Origin: Leisingera methylohalidivorans DSM 14336
Lineage (GTDB): Bacteria; Pseudomonadota; Alphaproteobacteria; Rhodobacterales; Rhodobacteraceae
Reading direction: 5' to 3'
DNA: 64,000 nucleotides
Assembly: GCF_000511355.1 (NCBI RefSeq)
Contig: NC_023135.1
Coordinates: 2,506,371-2,570,370 of the forward strand
The notes below the pieces were generated by a model. It was not told the DNA's origin, did no database searches, and was given only the letters and a program-made list of their open reading frames with translations. Each line of letters starts with the position of its first letter. Position 1 is the stretch's first letter. This document shows positions 1-8,980 of the stretch, piece after piece. The translations under genes were made by a program, and so were the position numbers.

Positions 1-150
1 AATCACAGTCAGGCAGACCCCGTCAGAGGCAATCGAGGCGCCGATATCGATGGTGGCAGTGTCATAGCTGGTGCGGATGCGGGCACGCAGGTCGCCTTGC
101 TGCTCCAGTTCGGCGATGGTGCCAACGTCTGTGATAATGCCTGTAAACAT
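1..150 (-). CDS. ribE: riboflavin synthase (alpha subunit), N-terminal part, cut by window edge
   Basis: Only the first 50 codons lie in the window; the rest runs off the left end. The product opens with MFTGIITDVG, the typical start of riboflavin synthase, and has SDGVCLTVI where the family has its conserved VNGVCLTV-type strand of the first lumazine-binding barrel. The enzyme dismutates two 6,7-dimethyl-8-ribityllumazine molecules into riboflavin and the pyrimidinedione. ribD is on the same strand about 4.8 kb upstream, with capsule genes in opposite orientation between them, so this gene probably has its own promoter in the gap at 151-313. I saw no FMN-riboswitch-like sequence there. Confidence 0.9.
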   Translation of the reverse strand, partial: MFTGIITDVGTIAELEQQGDLRARIRTSYDTATIDIGASIASDGVCLTVI

Positions 151-313
151 GGGTCCGTTCCCCGCAGATGATGTGCCAATGCTGCCGCAGAGGTAGCCAA
201 GCTGCGCGCGCTCCACAAGCCCCGGCTTGCCTTACCGCCCTCTGCAGCCATAGTTTCGCCCCAGTCAATTGTTAATCAATCCTTGAGACTACCACCGCCC
301 TTCTGACACTGAG

Positions 314-1606
314 ATGCCAAGCCAACCGATGAAACACCGCAGCTTTCTGTTCCTGCAGGGCCCGCACGGGCCGTTTTTTTCCGCCCTCGGCCGGATGCTG
401 CGGGCGGCGGGCTGCGATGTGGCCCGGGTAGGGTTCAATGCGGGCGATCAGGCCTTCTGGCGCGGCAAGGACAGCTATATTCCCTTCACCGGCAGCCAGC
501 AGGACTGGCCGGAAGTGCTGGCCGGGCTGCTGGATAGCCGCGGCATCACTGATGTTGTTCTGTATGGCGACACCCGCCCCCTTCACGCCAGCGCGATCGA
601 GGCTGCCCAGCAGCGCGGCCTCACCGTGCATGTCTTTGAAGAAGGCTATCTGCGCCCCTACTGGGTGACTTACGAGCGCGGCGGCGCCAATGGCCATTCG
701 CGGCTGATGGAGATGGGCGTTGCGGAAATGCAGCAAGCGCTGGCGCTGTCCGACATGGAGACGCCGCTGCCGCCGGCCCATTGGGGCGATATGCGCCAGC
801 ACGTGTTCTACGGTGCGCTGTACCACTGGTTCGTGATGTTCCGGAACCGTAGGTACCGCAATTTCCGCCCCCACCGGTCGCTGACGGTGACCAAGGAATT
901 CCGGCTTTACCTCAAGCGGTTGCTGCTGATGCCAACCCAGGCGCTGGAGCGGCGGATGGCGGAACGGCGCATCCGCAACGGCGGGTTCCCCTATCATCTG
1001 GCGTTGCTGCAGCTGGAGCATGACAGCTCCTTCCAGATGCATTCCCCCTTCTCCAGCATGGGCGAATTTCTGCAGGAGGTGATCCGCGGCTTTGCCGAAG
1101 GCGCCCCGCGTCACCATCACCTGGTGATCAAGGCGCATCCGCTGGAGGACGGCCGCGCCCAGGTGCGCCGCACCCTGCGCCGTCTGGCGCGCGACCACGG
1201 CATCGAAGACCGGGTGCATTATGTGCGCGGCGGCAAGCTGGCGCAGCTTCTGAACGAAGCGCGCACTGCGGTGACCGTCAACTCCACCGCCGGCCAGCAG
1301 GTGCTGTGGCGCGGCATTCCGCTGCGGGTGTTCGGGCGCGCTGTTTACGGCAAGCCCGAGTTTGTTTCCGAGCAGCCCCTGGCTGACTTCTTTGCCGCCG
1401 CCAGCCGGCCGGACAGCCGCGCCTACAAGGATTACCGCCGCTTCCTGCTGGAAACCTCGCAGGTGCCTGGCGGCTACTACTCCCGCGAGGGGCGCCGCCA
1501 GCTGCTGCGCCAAGTCGCCGACATGATGCTGGCCGGCGAAGACCCCTATGACGCGCTGCGCCTGGGCAAAGCGGCACCGCGGCAACAGTTGCGCCTGGTG
1601 ACCTGA
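314..1606 (+). CDS. kpsS: capsule polysaccharide biosynthesis protein, KpsS-like
   Basis: 430 residues with one capsule-synthesis (PF05159-type) glycosyltransferase domain. Visible marks are KAHPLED near residue 272 and NSTAGQQVLWRGIP near residue 322, the nucleotide-sugar-binding end of this family. In group 2 capsule systems KpsS adds the first beta-Kdo to phosphatidylglycerol at the cytoplasmic face, and KpsC extends the linker; a KpsC-like gene is two genes downstream. The ATG at 314 has only a weak ribosome site; the in-frame ATG at 329 is an alternative. It is the first gene of a three-gene plus-strand block lying between ribE and ribD. The capsule role is inferred from family and context. 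Confidence 0.85.
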   Translation: MPSQPMKHRSFLFLQGPHGPFFSALGRMLRAAGCDVARVGFNAGDQAFWRGKDSYIPFTGSQQDWPEVLAGLLDSRGITDVVLYGDTRPLHASAIEAAQQRGLTVHVFEEGYLRPYWVTYERGGANGHSRLMEMGVAEMQQALALSDMETPLPPAHWGDMRQHVFYGALYHWFVMFRNRRYRNFRPHRSLTVTKEFRLYLKRLLLMPTQALERRMAERRIRNGGFPYHLALLQLEHDSSFQMHSPFSSMGEFLQEVIRGFAEGAPRHHHLVIKAHPLEDGRAQVRRTLRRLARDHGIEDRVHYVRGGKLAQLLNEARTAVTVNSTAGQQVLWRGIPLRVFGRAVYGKPEFVSEQPLADFFAAASRPDSRAYKDYRRFLLETSQVPGGYYSREGRRQLLRQVADMMLAGEDPYDALRLGKAAPRQQLRLVT

Positions 1607-1701
1607 CACAACCGCTCCCTAAGACTGGCTTTTTCCCTGCCGGCAGGTTAGGTTGCCCCTAAAACTTGAGGCAAACAATAATTGGTCGAGGAGACCGAGC
1701 A

Positions 1702-2835
1702 GTGAAATCCGTTTCCCTTCGCTGGGCGCGTCCGGTGGCGATGCTGACGGCATTGGCCCTTGCGGTCTCTTGCGGCCTGCCCAAGGTCGGCCCTAACAAG
1801 CGCCAGATCTTCGCCGGGTCCGTGCAGCGGGAAGGCGATGCCTTCATCGTCTCCGTCAACGACCGCGTCGCCCGTGCCACAGCCGTTGTTCCGGCCCTTG
1901 GCTTTTCTTCCGGCTTCACCTCTGCGGGCCGGCTCACCTCGGACACCATCCGTCCCGGCGACGTGCTGGGGCTGACGGTCTGGGAGAACGTGGATGACGG
2001 GCTGCTGGCGGCCGAGGCCACCAACTCCACCGTGCTGGAGGAGGTGCAGGTCGACAGTGCAGGCTATATTTTCGTGCCCTACGCAGGCCGCTTGCGCGCC
2101 TCCGGCAATACACCCGACCAGCTGCGCGAGACCATCACCAGAAAGCTCGAAGACCAGACCCCCGACCCGCAGGTTCAGGTGCGCCGTCTGGCCGGTGACG
2201 GTGCCACGGTCAGTCTGACAGGCGCTGTCGGCGGCCAGGGCGTCTATCCGATCGAACGCCCGACCCGGACCCTGTCCTCGATGCTGGCCCAGGCCGGCGG
2301 CGTGACAATCTCGCCGGAAATCGCCCAGGTCACCGTGATCCGGGGTCAGGAAAAGGGCAAGATCTGGTTCCAGGATCTGTTCGACCATCCGGAGCTGGAC
2401 GTGGCCCTGCGCGGCGGCGACCGTATTCTGGTGGAAGAAGACACCCGCTCCTTCACCGCCTTGGGCGCGACCTCGGCCCAGGCGCGGGTGCCGTTTGAAA
2501 GCCAGGACCTCTCGGCGCTGGAAGCCATCGCCCAGGTCGGCGGTCTGATTTCCACCGCCTCCGATCCGACCGGGGTGTTTGTGCTGCGCAATGAGCCGGC
2601 CGAGATCGCCAACCAGGTGCTGGGCCGCGATGACCTGATCGGCGCGCAGCGGTTGGTCTATGTGCTGAATCTGACCCAGCCGAACGGGTTGTTTATCGCC
2701 CGCGATTTCGTGATCCGCGACGACGACACCCTTTATGTCACCGAAGCGCCCTACGCCCAGTGGACCAAGACCATCTCGCTGCTTGTGACGCCGGTGGGGT
2801 CGCTGTCGAGCGTTTCGGCCGCCCTGGGCGAATAA
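1702..2835 (+). CDS. polysaccharide export lipoprotein (Wza/KpsD family)
   Basis: 377 residues from GTG at 1702, chosen because GAGGAG sits 8 bases upstream and the product then begins with a clean lipoprotein signal: a short basic n-region, a hydrophobic core and lipobox AVSC with Cys24 as lipidation site. A longer start at 1666 would put 12 extra residues before the signal. The mature part has a polysaccharide-export domain (DTIRPGDVLGLTVWE near residue 80) followed by SLBB-like segments. It would form or gate the outer-membrane channel for the polymer made by the flanking KpsS- and KpsC-like proteins. The next gene starts 7 bases after its stop, so they are probably co-transcribed. Confidence 0.87.
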   Translation: MKSVSLRWARPVAMLTALALAVSCGLPKVGPNKRQIFAGSVQREGDAFIVSVNDRVARATAVVPALGFSSGFTSAGRLTSDTIRPGDVLGLTVWENVDDGLLAAEATNSTVLEEVQVDSAGYIFVPYAGRLRASGNTPDQLRETITRKLEDQTPDPQVQVRRLAGDGATVSLTGAVGGQGVYPIERPTRTLSSMLAQAGGVTISPEIAQVTVIRGQEKGKIWFQDLFDHPELDVALRGGDRILVEEDTRSFTALGATSAQARVPFESQDLSALEAIAQVGGLISTASDPTGVFVLRNEPAEIANQVLGRDDLIGAQRLVYVLNLTQPNGLFIARDFVIRDDDTLYVTEAPYAQWTKTISLLVTPVGSLSSVSAALGE

Positions 2836-2842
2836 TCAGCAA

Positions 2843-4855
2843 ATGCGCCTGATGCCAGGCCGGACAGAAGCCGGAAGCACGTCTTCCCGGCTTTTTGTTT
2901 TCAATGGCGGCTTTCTGACCCAGCGCCGGGTGCGGCGGATCCTGCAGCTTTGCGGTCACCGCATCCGGCTGGGGCTGCCGCAGGCCGAGGATCTGGTTGG
3001 CATCTGGGGCGCCACGCCCACTGCGCACCGGGGCCTTGCAGTCGCCGCACAGCGCGGCTGCGGGCTGCTCAGGGTCGAGGATGCCTTTCTGCGCTCGCTC
3101 CACCCCGGCCGTGCAGGCGAGCCGCCCATGGGGCTGCTGCTGGACCAGGCAGGGGTGCATTTCGACGCGGCGCAGCCGTCAGAACTGGAACAGATGCTGG
3201 CCGGACATCCGCTGGATGACGCGCATCTGATGCGCCGGGCACGCGATGCGATTGCCCGGCTCAAGCACGCCCATCTCAGCAAGTACAACGCTTTTGATCC
3301 CGCGACCCCGGCGCCGGAGCCGGGCTATGTTCTGGTTGCGGATCAGGCGCGCGACGACGCCTCGGTCGCTGCATCACGCGCCGATCGGGCGCGGTTTCTG
3401 GAAATGCTTGCCTTTGCCCAGGAAGAGCACCCTGGCGCGCGGGTGCTGATCAAGACCCACCCCGAGACATTGCGCGGTTACCGGTCGGGGTATTACGATG
3501 CCAAGGACGCGCAGGGGCGGGTGGAACTGTTCACCGCCAGTATGTCGCCCTGGGCGCTGCTGGAGGGGGCCGTCGGTGTTTATACTGTCTCCTCGCAGCT
3601 GGGGTTTGAAGCAATCCTGGCAGGCCATAAGCCGCGTGTCTTCGGACAACCGTTCTACGCGGGTTGGGGGCTGAGCATTGACGACGCCCCGCCCGCCCGC
3701 AGGCAGCGCCGGCTGACGCGGGCTCAGCTGTTTGCAGCCGCAATGATTCTCTACCCCAAGTGGTACGACCCGTTCCAAGATGAATTATGCGGGCTGGAAA
3801 CGGTGCTGGACAATCTGGAGGCTCGGGTGCGGGCCTGGCGGGACGACCACTGCGGCTGGGCGGCTTCGGGCATGCGGCTGTGGAAACGCAAGCCGCTGCA
3901 GAAGTTCTTCGGCGCCGAAAAGCGGATGCTGTTCACCGAAGACCCGGCCACAGCGCAGGCCGGCGGGCGCAGGCGGATGGTCTGGGCCGGCAAGGCGGAC
4001 GCGGCGCAGGAGGGCGCCGTGCAGGTGGAGGACGGTTTTCTGCGCTCCCGCGGACTGGGAGCTGAGCTGGTGCCGCCCCTGTCGCTGGTGACCGACCGCC
4101 AGGGGATCTACTACGACCCGCGCCGCGCCTCGGATCTGGATAGGCTGATTGCCAGCAGGGTTGAGATGAGCCAGGCCGAGGAGTTGCGGGCCGAGCATCT
4201 GGTGCGGTCTCTGGTCCGGGACGGCGTGTCGAAGTACAATCTCGGCGGCACCGCCCCTGCCCTGCCCGAGGGCCACCGGATCCTGGTGCCTGGCCAGGTG
4301 GAGGATGACGCCTCGATCCTTTGCGGCGCCGGAGAAGTGAAGACCAACCTGGATCTGCTGCGCGGGGTGCGGCAGGCCAACCCGGACGCGGTGATTGTCT
4401 ACAAGCCGCATCCGGATGTGGAGGCGGGACTGCGCAAGGGCCAGGTTGCGGCAGAGGGGCTGGCGGATGCGGTTGCCTCCCATGCGGACCCCATGGCCCT
4501 GCTGGGCGCGGTGCAGGAGGTCTGGACGATGACCTCTCTTCTGGGGTTTGAGGCGCTGCTGCGCGGACTTCCCGTGACCACGCTGGGAACCCCGTTTTAT
4601 GCAGGCTGGGGCCTGACAACGGATCTGGCCCCGGTGCCGCCGTGGCGGCAGGCCCAGGTCACAGTTCTTGGCCTCGCCTATGCGGCGCTGATCGACTACC
4701 CGCGCTATTTCGACCCGGTGACCGGACAGCCCTGCCCGGTGGAGGTGGCCGTGAGGCGTCTGCGCGAAGGCCGGCTGCCGCATCCAGGCCTCGGCAACCG
4801 GCTGCTGTCCAAACTGCAGGGGCTGTTTGCCACCTACGCCCATCTGTGGCGCTGA
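2843..4855 (+). CDS. kpsC: capsule polysaccharide biosynthesis protein, KpsC-like, two domains
   Basis: 670 residues with two tandem capsule-synthesis domains, the KpsC arrangement. Each half carries an HP-containing motif (KTHPETLRGY and KPHPDVEAG) and a similar C-terminal element (GFEAILAGHKP...PFYAGWGL; GFEALLRGLPV...PFYAGWGL). KpsC-type enzymes alternate beta-2,4 and beta-2,7 Kdo transfers to build the poly-Kdo lipid linker. The gene follows the export lipoprotein by 7 bases. Polymerases, CMP-Kdo synthesis genes and the KpsMTE transporter are not in this window, so the pathway must be completed elsewhere on the genome. Confidence 0.87.
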   Translation: MRLMPGRTEAGSTSSRLFVFNGGFLTQRRVRRILQLCGHRIRLGLPQAEDLVGIWGATPTAHRGLAVAAQRGCGLLRVEDAFLRSLHPGRAGEPPMGLLLDQAGVHFDAAQPSELEQMLAGHPLDDAHLMRRARDAIARLKHAHLSKYNAFDPATPAPEPGYVLVADQARDDASVAASRADRARFLEMLAFAQEEHPGARVLIKTHPETLRGYRSGYYDAKDAQGRVELFTASMSPWALLEGAVGVYTVSSQLGFEAILAGHKPRVFGQPFYAGWGLSIDDAPPARRQRRLTRAQLFAAAMILYPKWYDPFQDELCGLETVLDNLEARVRAWRDDHCGWAASGMRLWKRKPLQKFFGAEKRMLFTEDPATAQAGGRRRMVWAGKADAAQEGAVQVEDGFLRSRGLGAELVPPLSLVTDRQGIYYDPRRASDLDRLIASRVEMSQAEELRAEHLVRSLVRDGVSKYNLGGTAPALPEGHRILVPGQVEDDASILCGAGEVKTNLDLLRGVRQANPDAVIVYKPHPDVEAGLRKGQVAAEGLADAVASHADPMALLGAVQEVWTMTSLLGFEALLRGLPVTTLGTPFYAGWGLTTDLAPVPPWRQAQVTVLGLAYAALIDYPRYFDPVTGQPCPVEVAVRRLREGRLPHPGLGNRLLSKLQGLFATYAHLWR

Positions 4856-4931
4856 CCACCCCGGCAAGCCCAAAGCGGAAGGCTCCCGCGCCCGCAGGGC
4901 ACCCTGACTGACGCCAGCCCGCCCAAGGGGA

Positions 4932-4954
4932 GCGGAGCATGACACATGCTCCGC
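4932..4954. terminator. hairpin between convergent kpsC and ribD
   Basis: A perfect 10-bp stem (GCGGAGCATG/CATGCTCCGC) with a 3-base loop lies in the 139-bp gap between the convergent capsule and ribD genes. A second small stem, CTGTC-TT-GACAG, is at 4971-4982. Neither is followed by a strong T run, so intrinsic termination is possible but unproven. Confidence 0.4.
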
Positions 4955-4994
4955 CGCCGGACGGTAGAACCTGTCTTGACAGAATAAGGGATGA

Positions 4995-6092
4995 TCAGCG
5001 CAGCGCGCGGGTCCAGCGATGCAGAATGTCCTTGCCGAGGGGACGGGTTTCAACCAGATCGAACCGCGGCGCCTCGTCCAGACGCCCGATGCCCAGCGCA
5101 CCGATCGATGGCAGCCCTTCGGCACCGATGCCCAGTCCGGCGGTAAATCCGATCAGCTCATCCACCAGATCAAACGCCAGCAACGATGCCGCCAATGCGC
5201 TGCCGCCTTCGCAGAACACCCTCGTGAGCCCCGCCTGACCCAGCTGCTGCAACACATCCGCAGCGTCCAGTTGCACCCCGTGAGAGGCGCAGGGGATCAG
5301 CTTGGCGCCCAGTCCTTCCCAGGCCTGGATCCGCTCATGATCAGCGCCGTGACCGTGGCACAGCCAGACCGGCACGTCCCTGGCCGTACGGGCCAGCTGC
5401 CCCATCAGCGGCAAGTCCAGATGGCGGGAGATCACCACCCGCACCGGCTGGTGGTCCACACCCAGGTCCCGAACCGTCAGCGAGGGATCATCCGCCCGCG
5501 CAGTCCCGCCGCCGACCATCACCGCGTCATGGCGCGCGCGCATTGCGTGCACGGCGCGGCGCGCCTCCGGTCCGGTGATCCATTTGCTTTGGCCTGATCC
5601 GGTGGCAATGCGCCCGTCAAAACTGCTTGCCAGCTTCAGCGTCACCAGCGGGCGGCCCTGTTCGGTCTTCAGAAAGAACCCAGCATGATCCCGCGCTGCC
5701 TGTGCCCCCCATATGCCGGTGGCCACCGCGATGCCCGCATCGCGCAGCATCTGAAAACCGTGCCCGGACACCCGCGGATCGCTGTCCTCGATCGCCGCAA
5801 CAACCCGCGCCAGCCCGGCATCGATCAGCGCCTGCGCGCACGGCGGAGTCTTGCCGTGATGGGCGCAAGGTTCCAGCGTCACATAAGCGGTGGCGCCGCG
5901 TGCGGCCTCACCGGCCTGCGCCAGCGCTTCGGTTTCGGCATGGGGGCGGCCGCCCGGCCGGGTCCAGCCGCGGCCCACAACGCGGCCGCCCTGCACGATC
6001 ACACAGCCGACCGCTGGGTTCGGCCAGCAGTTGCCCTGCCCGCGCCGCCCCAGGGACAGCGCCAGCGCCATGAAACGGTGATCGGAATCCAT
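4995..6092 (-). CDS. ribD: bifunctional riboflavin deaminase/reductase RibD
   Basis: 365 residues, normal for RibD. The N-terminal cytidine-deaminase-like domain has the zinc set H51 (HAE), C76 and C85 (PC...PPC) with E53 as proton shuttle. The C-terminal part (from about residue 148, LKLASSFDGRIA) is the NADPH-dependent reductase. The protein carries out the deaminase and reductase steps of riboflavin synthesis on the pyrimidine intermediate. Its ATG overlaps the nrdR stop (TGATG), so the two are translationally coupled. In many alphaproteobacteria ribE follows directly; here the capsule block intervenes. Confidence 0.95.
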   Translation of the reverse strand: MDSDHRFMALALSLGRRGQGNCWPNPAVGCVIVQGGRVVGRGWTRPGGRPHAETEALAQAGEAARGATAYVTLEPCAHHGKTPPCAQALIDAGLARVVAAIEDSDPRVSGHGFQMLRDAGIAVATGIWGAQAARDHAGFFLKTEQGRPLVTLKLASSFDGRIATGSGQSKWITGPEARRAVHAMRARHDAVMVGGGTARADDPSLTVRDLGVDHQPVRVVISRHLDLPLMGQLARTARDVPVWLCHGHGADHERIQAWEGLGAKLIPCASHGVQLDAADVLQQLGQAGLTRVFCEGGSALAASLLAFDLVDELIGFTAGLGIGAEGLPSIGALGIGRLDEAPRFDLVETRPLGKDILHRWTRALR

Positions 6093-6559
6093 CAGTCTTC
6101 CGGCGCGGTGCCGGGGCGGAGCTCGTGAACAAAATCCTCGAAATCATCCGCCGCCTGAAAGTTTTTGTAAACGCTGGCAAAGCGCACGTAAGCCACAGTG
6201 TCGATCCGGGCCAGCGCCTCCATCACGATCTCGCCGATTTTCTTCGAGCCGATATCCGTTTCGCCCATGCTTTCCAGCCGCCGCACAATGCCCGAGATCA
6301 TCTGATCAATGCGCTCCGGCTCAATCGGGCGTTTCTGCATCGATATGCGGATGGAGCGTTCCAGCTTGTCGCGGTCGAAATCCTCGCGTTTGCCGCTGGT
6401 CTTGATCACCACTAAATCGCGCAGCTGAACCCGTTCATAGGTGGTGAAACGGCCGCCGCAAGCCGGGCAGAACCGGCGCCGCCGGATTGAAACATGATCT
6501 TCGGCGGGGCGTGAATCCTTGACCTGAGTGTCGATATTTCCGCAAAATGGGCAGCGCAT
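6092..6559 (-). CDS. nrdR: transcriptional repressor NrdR
   Basis: 155 residues, the standard length. An N-terminal zinc ribbon uses C3, C6, C31 and C34, followed by an ATP-cone domain (about 49-139, [17 protein letters not shown] onward). NrdR senses ATP/dATP and represses ribonucleotide reductase genes at NrdR boxes. It is the first gene of an nrdR-ribD unit with a 1-bp overlap. No convincing NrdR-box pair is visible in the 122 bp upstream, so autoregulation is not supported here. Confidence 0.96.
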   Translation of the reverse strand: MRCPFCGNIDTQVKDSRPAEDHVSIRRRRFCPACGGRFTTYERVQLRDLVVIKTSGKREDFDRDKLERSIRISMQKRPIEPERIDQMISGIVRRLESMGETDIGSKKIGEIVMEALARIDTVAYVRFASVYKNFQAADDFEDFVHELRPGTAPED

Positions 6560-6681
6560 CCGCCTGCTCCCTCAATCCTGTCAGCCTATTGTTTGTGCCG
6601 GTGTTTGCCCGGTTATCCACAACTATAGGCTACCCTCCATAATTTGGGTAGAGGTGATTTATGGCCGCTAGATAAAGAGGT

Positions 6682-7098
6682 TCAGACCAGATGCGCGGCC
6701 ACACGCCGCTGATGCGGTTTATCGCGGTGTTCAAACAGGTAGATCCCCTGCCAGGTGCCCAGCACCGGGGCGCCGCCGCTGACAGGGACAGACAGGCTCA
6801 CCGGCAGCATCGCCGCCTTGATATGAGCAGGCATATCATCCGGACCCTCATAAGTGTGCTGCAGATAGGCCATCGACGGATCGGAGGACGGCGGCACCAG
6901 CCGGGCAAAGAAGGCGCCAAGGTCGGTCTGCACCTCGGGGTCGGCATTTTCCTGGATCAGCAAGGAACAGGATGTATGGCGGACAAACAGGGTCAGCAGC
7001 CCCACCTGCAGGCCGGTTCCAGTGACCCAGGCCCGTACTTCGCGGGTAAACTCATAAAGGCCTTGCCCGCGCGTCGGAATGGTAAACTCATGCTGCAT
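6682..7098 (-). CDS. yjbQ: YjbQ-family protein (UPF0047)
   Basis: 138 residues matching the YjbQ family throughout: LFVRHTSCSLLIQENADP in the first half and GTWQGIYLFEHRD near the C-terminus, with the conserved histidines and acidic residues expected for its metal site. Members show weak thiamine-phosphate synthase activity in E. coli, but the physiological role is unsettled. It is a single gene with 122 bp separating it from nrdR. Confidence 0.9.
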   Translation of the reverse strand: MQHEFTIPTRGQGLYEFTREVRAWVTGTGLQVGLLTLFVRHTSCSLLIQENADPEVQTDLGAFFARLVPPSSDPSMAYLQHTYEGPDDMPAHIKAAMLPVSLSVPVSGGAPVLGTWQGIYLFEHRDKPHQRRVAAHLV

Positions 7099-7158
7099 AG
7101 TGCTTTTGTGGCTGAACCCGGCCCGGCTGGCAACCGCTATGCCCGGTGACGGCGCCGG

Positions 7159-7584
7159 CTAAGGCAGCCAGCGGTCCCGCCCCGGCAGCCGGTCGTAGCA
7201 ATAAGTCTGCGCAGCTGTCACCCGCAGATTGTCACCTGCCTCGCGCACATTCAGCGACAGGCTGGAGGACCTATCAGGAACACCTGGCGGCAGGCCGAAG
7301 GCAAATTGCACCGCCTTGCGCCCGGGGCGGTTCACGGAAGGCCCCTCGCCGCGCCAGACATAGATCCGCTGGTTCACCGGCGCCCGCAGCTGGCGGATGG
7401 CAAAATCGGCGATGCTGCACCAGTAATCCTGTGCGCCGGACCGGCTTCGGGCGATCACCTCCCAGACACCTTCGGAGACCGGCAGCACCTCGTTCCGGTT
7501 AATCGCGCGCCAAGCGGATGCAGGCAATGGGACAGCCAGAGCAAACGCCAGCATCCCTGACAGCCACAATCTTTTACAGGTCAT
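7159..7584 (-). CDS. small secreted protein, paralogue A of a tandem trio
   Basis: 141 residues from the ATG at 7584, selected because GGGAGG precedes it and the product then starts with a Sec signal peptide ending at PASA. The mature part shares with the two neighbours the pattern V-PV-(E/D)-V-EV, a YWC motif with A-(D/E)-A, a central RG segment, GR-(A/S)VQF, and a terminal YC. The two conserved cysteines could form a disulfide. I recognise no known domain. Paralogue B ends 49 bases upstream. Function unknown; periplasmic or secreted location is inferred from the signal. Confidence 0.8.
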   Translation of the reverse strand: MTCKRLWLSGMLAFALAVPLPASAWRAINRNEVLPVSEGVWEVIARSRSGAQDYWCSIADFAIRQLRAPVNQRIYVWRGEGPSVNRPGRKAVQFAFGLPPGVPDRSSSLSLNVREAGDNLRVTAAQTYCYDRLPGRDRWLP

Positions 7585-7633
7585 CTCAACCTCCCTCTCC
7601 GCCGTCGCGCAACGGCAGCGGATCATTCTGATC

Positions 7634-8044
7634 TCACGGCCGCCCGAACGGAATAAAGCAATATCCCAATGCTTCCTGAACACTCATTGTATCACCAGAT
7701 TGCAGGCTGTTGACAGACCCGTATCCGCCAGCCGGTGCCGCTGGAGCCAAATCCGGGTCCAGCGTGAACTGGACTGCTGAGCGGCGTCCGGTTGTTTCGC
7801 TGCGGCCCAGCCCGCGGGTGATATGCAACATGCTGTTCCGGGAAACCCGCAGACTGCGCTGCGCATAATCCGCTGCCCCGCACCAGAAGAGATACCCGTT
7901 GCCTGTGTTCGGGATGACTTCGAACACGCCATCGGATACCGGATTGACGCGGATACTGTGGCGGCTGGCGCCGGCGGCTGAACTGTCAGGGAACGCCACC
8001 AGCAATAACGAGGCACAGAGTGCGGCAGCGGCGGCAATTTTCAT
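7634..8044 (-). CDS. small secreted protein, paralogue B of a tandem trio
   Basis: 136 residues from the ATG at 8044, preceded by AGGGAAATGAG. A signal peptide (MKIAAAAALC..., cleavage near the AAGAS region) is followed by the shared core: VNPVSDGVFEVIP, FWCGAADYAQR, TRGLGRSETTGRRSAVQF, and SGDTMSVQEALGYCF near the end. It is closer to paralogue C than to A, as both keep MSVQ...GYC. A 428-bp stretch separates it from C. Function unknown. Confidence 0.82.
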   Translation of the reverse strand: MKIAAAAALCASLLLVAFPDSSAAGASRHSIRVNPVSDGVFEVIPNTGNGYLFWCGAADYAQRSLRVSRNSMLHITRGLGRSETTGRRSAVQFTLDPDLAPAAPAGGYGSVNSLQSGDTMSVQEALGYCFIPFGRP

Positions 8045-8472
8045 CTCATTTCCCTTTCGTTTAGCGGGGCACATGCCGGTTCAGGCTGTCCCTCTCCAAG
8101 GGTAGGGAAAATTCGAACACAAGCCAGTCACACTGCCGTGCAATGGCTGGCACGTGTCGGCGGTTAACCCCGCCCGGCCTCAGTCAGCGCCGCTGCCAGC
8201 AGAGCAGAACCGGATTCTACGGCACTTTGACCTCAGGTCCGGCAGGGGCGGCTGATGGACCCCTTGCCGCACGGAAAGACCCCTCTCCGTAACGGTGCCG
8301 GCGGGCTGCCGCGGCTTGCAGCTCACGCGGTAAGACAAGTACTTGCGGAACACTGCAGCTTATTCGCAGCCGGTCCGGCGTCGCTGATTGCAAACCTGAA
8401 GTCCGCAGCTTTCAGGCGGCCGGTGCGTCGGAAGCCGCCTGGCACCCGCTGCCTCGCCTGCTGACCGGACCA
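8045..8472. other. 428-bp gene-free stretch between paralogues B and C
   Basis: I found no convincing open frame on either strand. A remnant of a fourth paralogue was looked for (WC, GRxSVQF and GYC motifs) and not seen. The part nearest 8045 must hold any promoter for paralogues B and A, since both are transcribed leftward. Confidence 0.5.
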
Positions 8473-8874
8473 TCAAAGGGCGGCGGCTTCGACGCAGTAT
8501 CCATATCCCTGCTGCACCGACATGCTTTCACCCGGACGAAAGCCCAGCGACAGCCAGCCCGTCTTGGGCTCGACACCGCTCCGCTCCGGGTAAAGCGTGA
8601 ATTGCACCGAGGACCGGCGCCCGGTGGTGACGCTGACATCGCGGCCGCGCACCACATAAAACCGGTCCGTCCAGCCAGCGCCCAGCTCGCGGCGGGCGTA
8701 TTCGGCAGCGGCGCACCAGTAATCCCAGGTGCCGCCGGATCCGCGCGGCACCACTTCATAGACCGTGTCATTGACAGGCAGAACCCGCACGCCGCGGTTG
8801 GTGGTGAAGGCATCCGCAGCTGCGGCAATGGAAGAAAGGCAAGCCAGGCCTGCTGCGCAAAGGAGGTTTTTCAT
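8473..8874 (-). CDS. small secreted protein, paralogue C of a tandem trio
   Basis: 133 residues with a short signal peptide (MKNLLCAAGLACLSSIAAAADA). The mature domain follows the family pattern: VLPVNDTVYEVVP, DYWCAAAEYARREL, VRGRDVSVTTGRRSSVQFTL, GESMSVQQGYGYC. The WC and GYC cysteines align with those of A and B. It is the first of the three in the direction of transcription, but the gap to B suggests a separate transcript. No function can be assigned. Confidence 0.83.
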   Translation of the reverse strand: MKNLLCAAGLACLSSIAAAADAFTTNRGVRVLPVNDTVYEVVPRGSGGTWDYWCAAAEYARRELGAGWTDRFYVVRGRDVSVTTGRRSSVQFTLYPERSGVEPKTGWLSLGFRPGESMSVQQGYGYCVEAAAL

Positions 8875-8980
8875 TCGGCACTATCCCTATGTTCGCTTCA
8901 ACATAGGGTTTGGCGGCAGCGGCTCCAACAGACAGGTGCCGTCTTTGCCGCGGCCTCTCGCAGATGTGTGACAGCGGGTC

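Noticed and set aside
151..313. FMN riboswitch before ribE
   Set aside because: The conserved RFN-element blocks were looked for on the minus strand and not found.
272..1609. A 445-codon minus-strand frame antisense to kpsS
   Set aside because: No ribosome site or motif; KpsS-like sequence on the plus strand explains the region.
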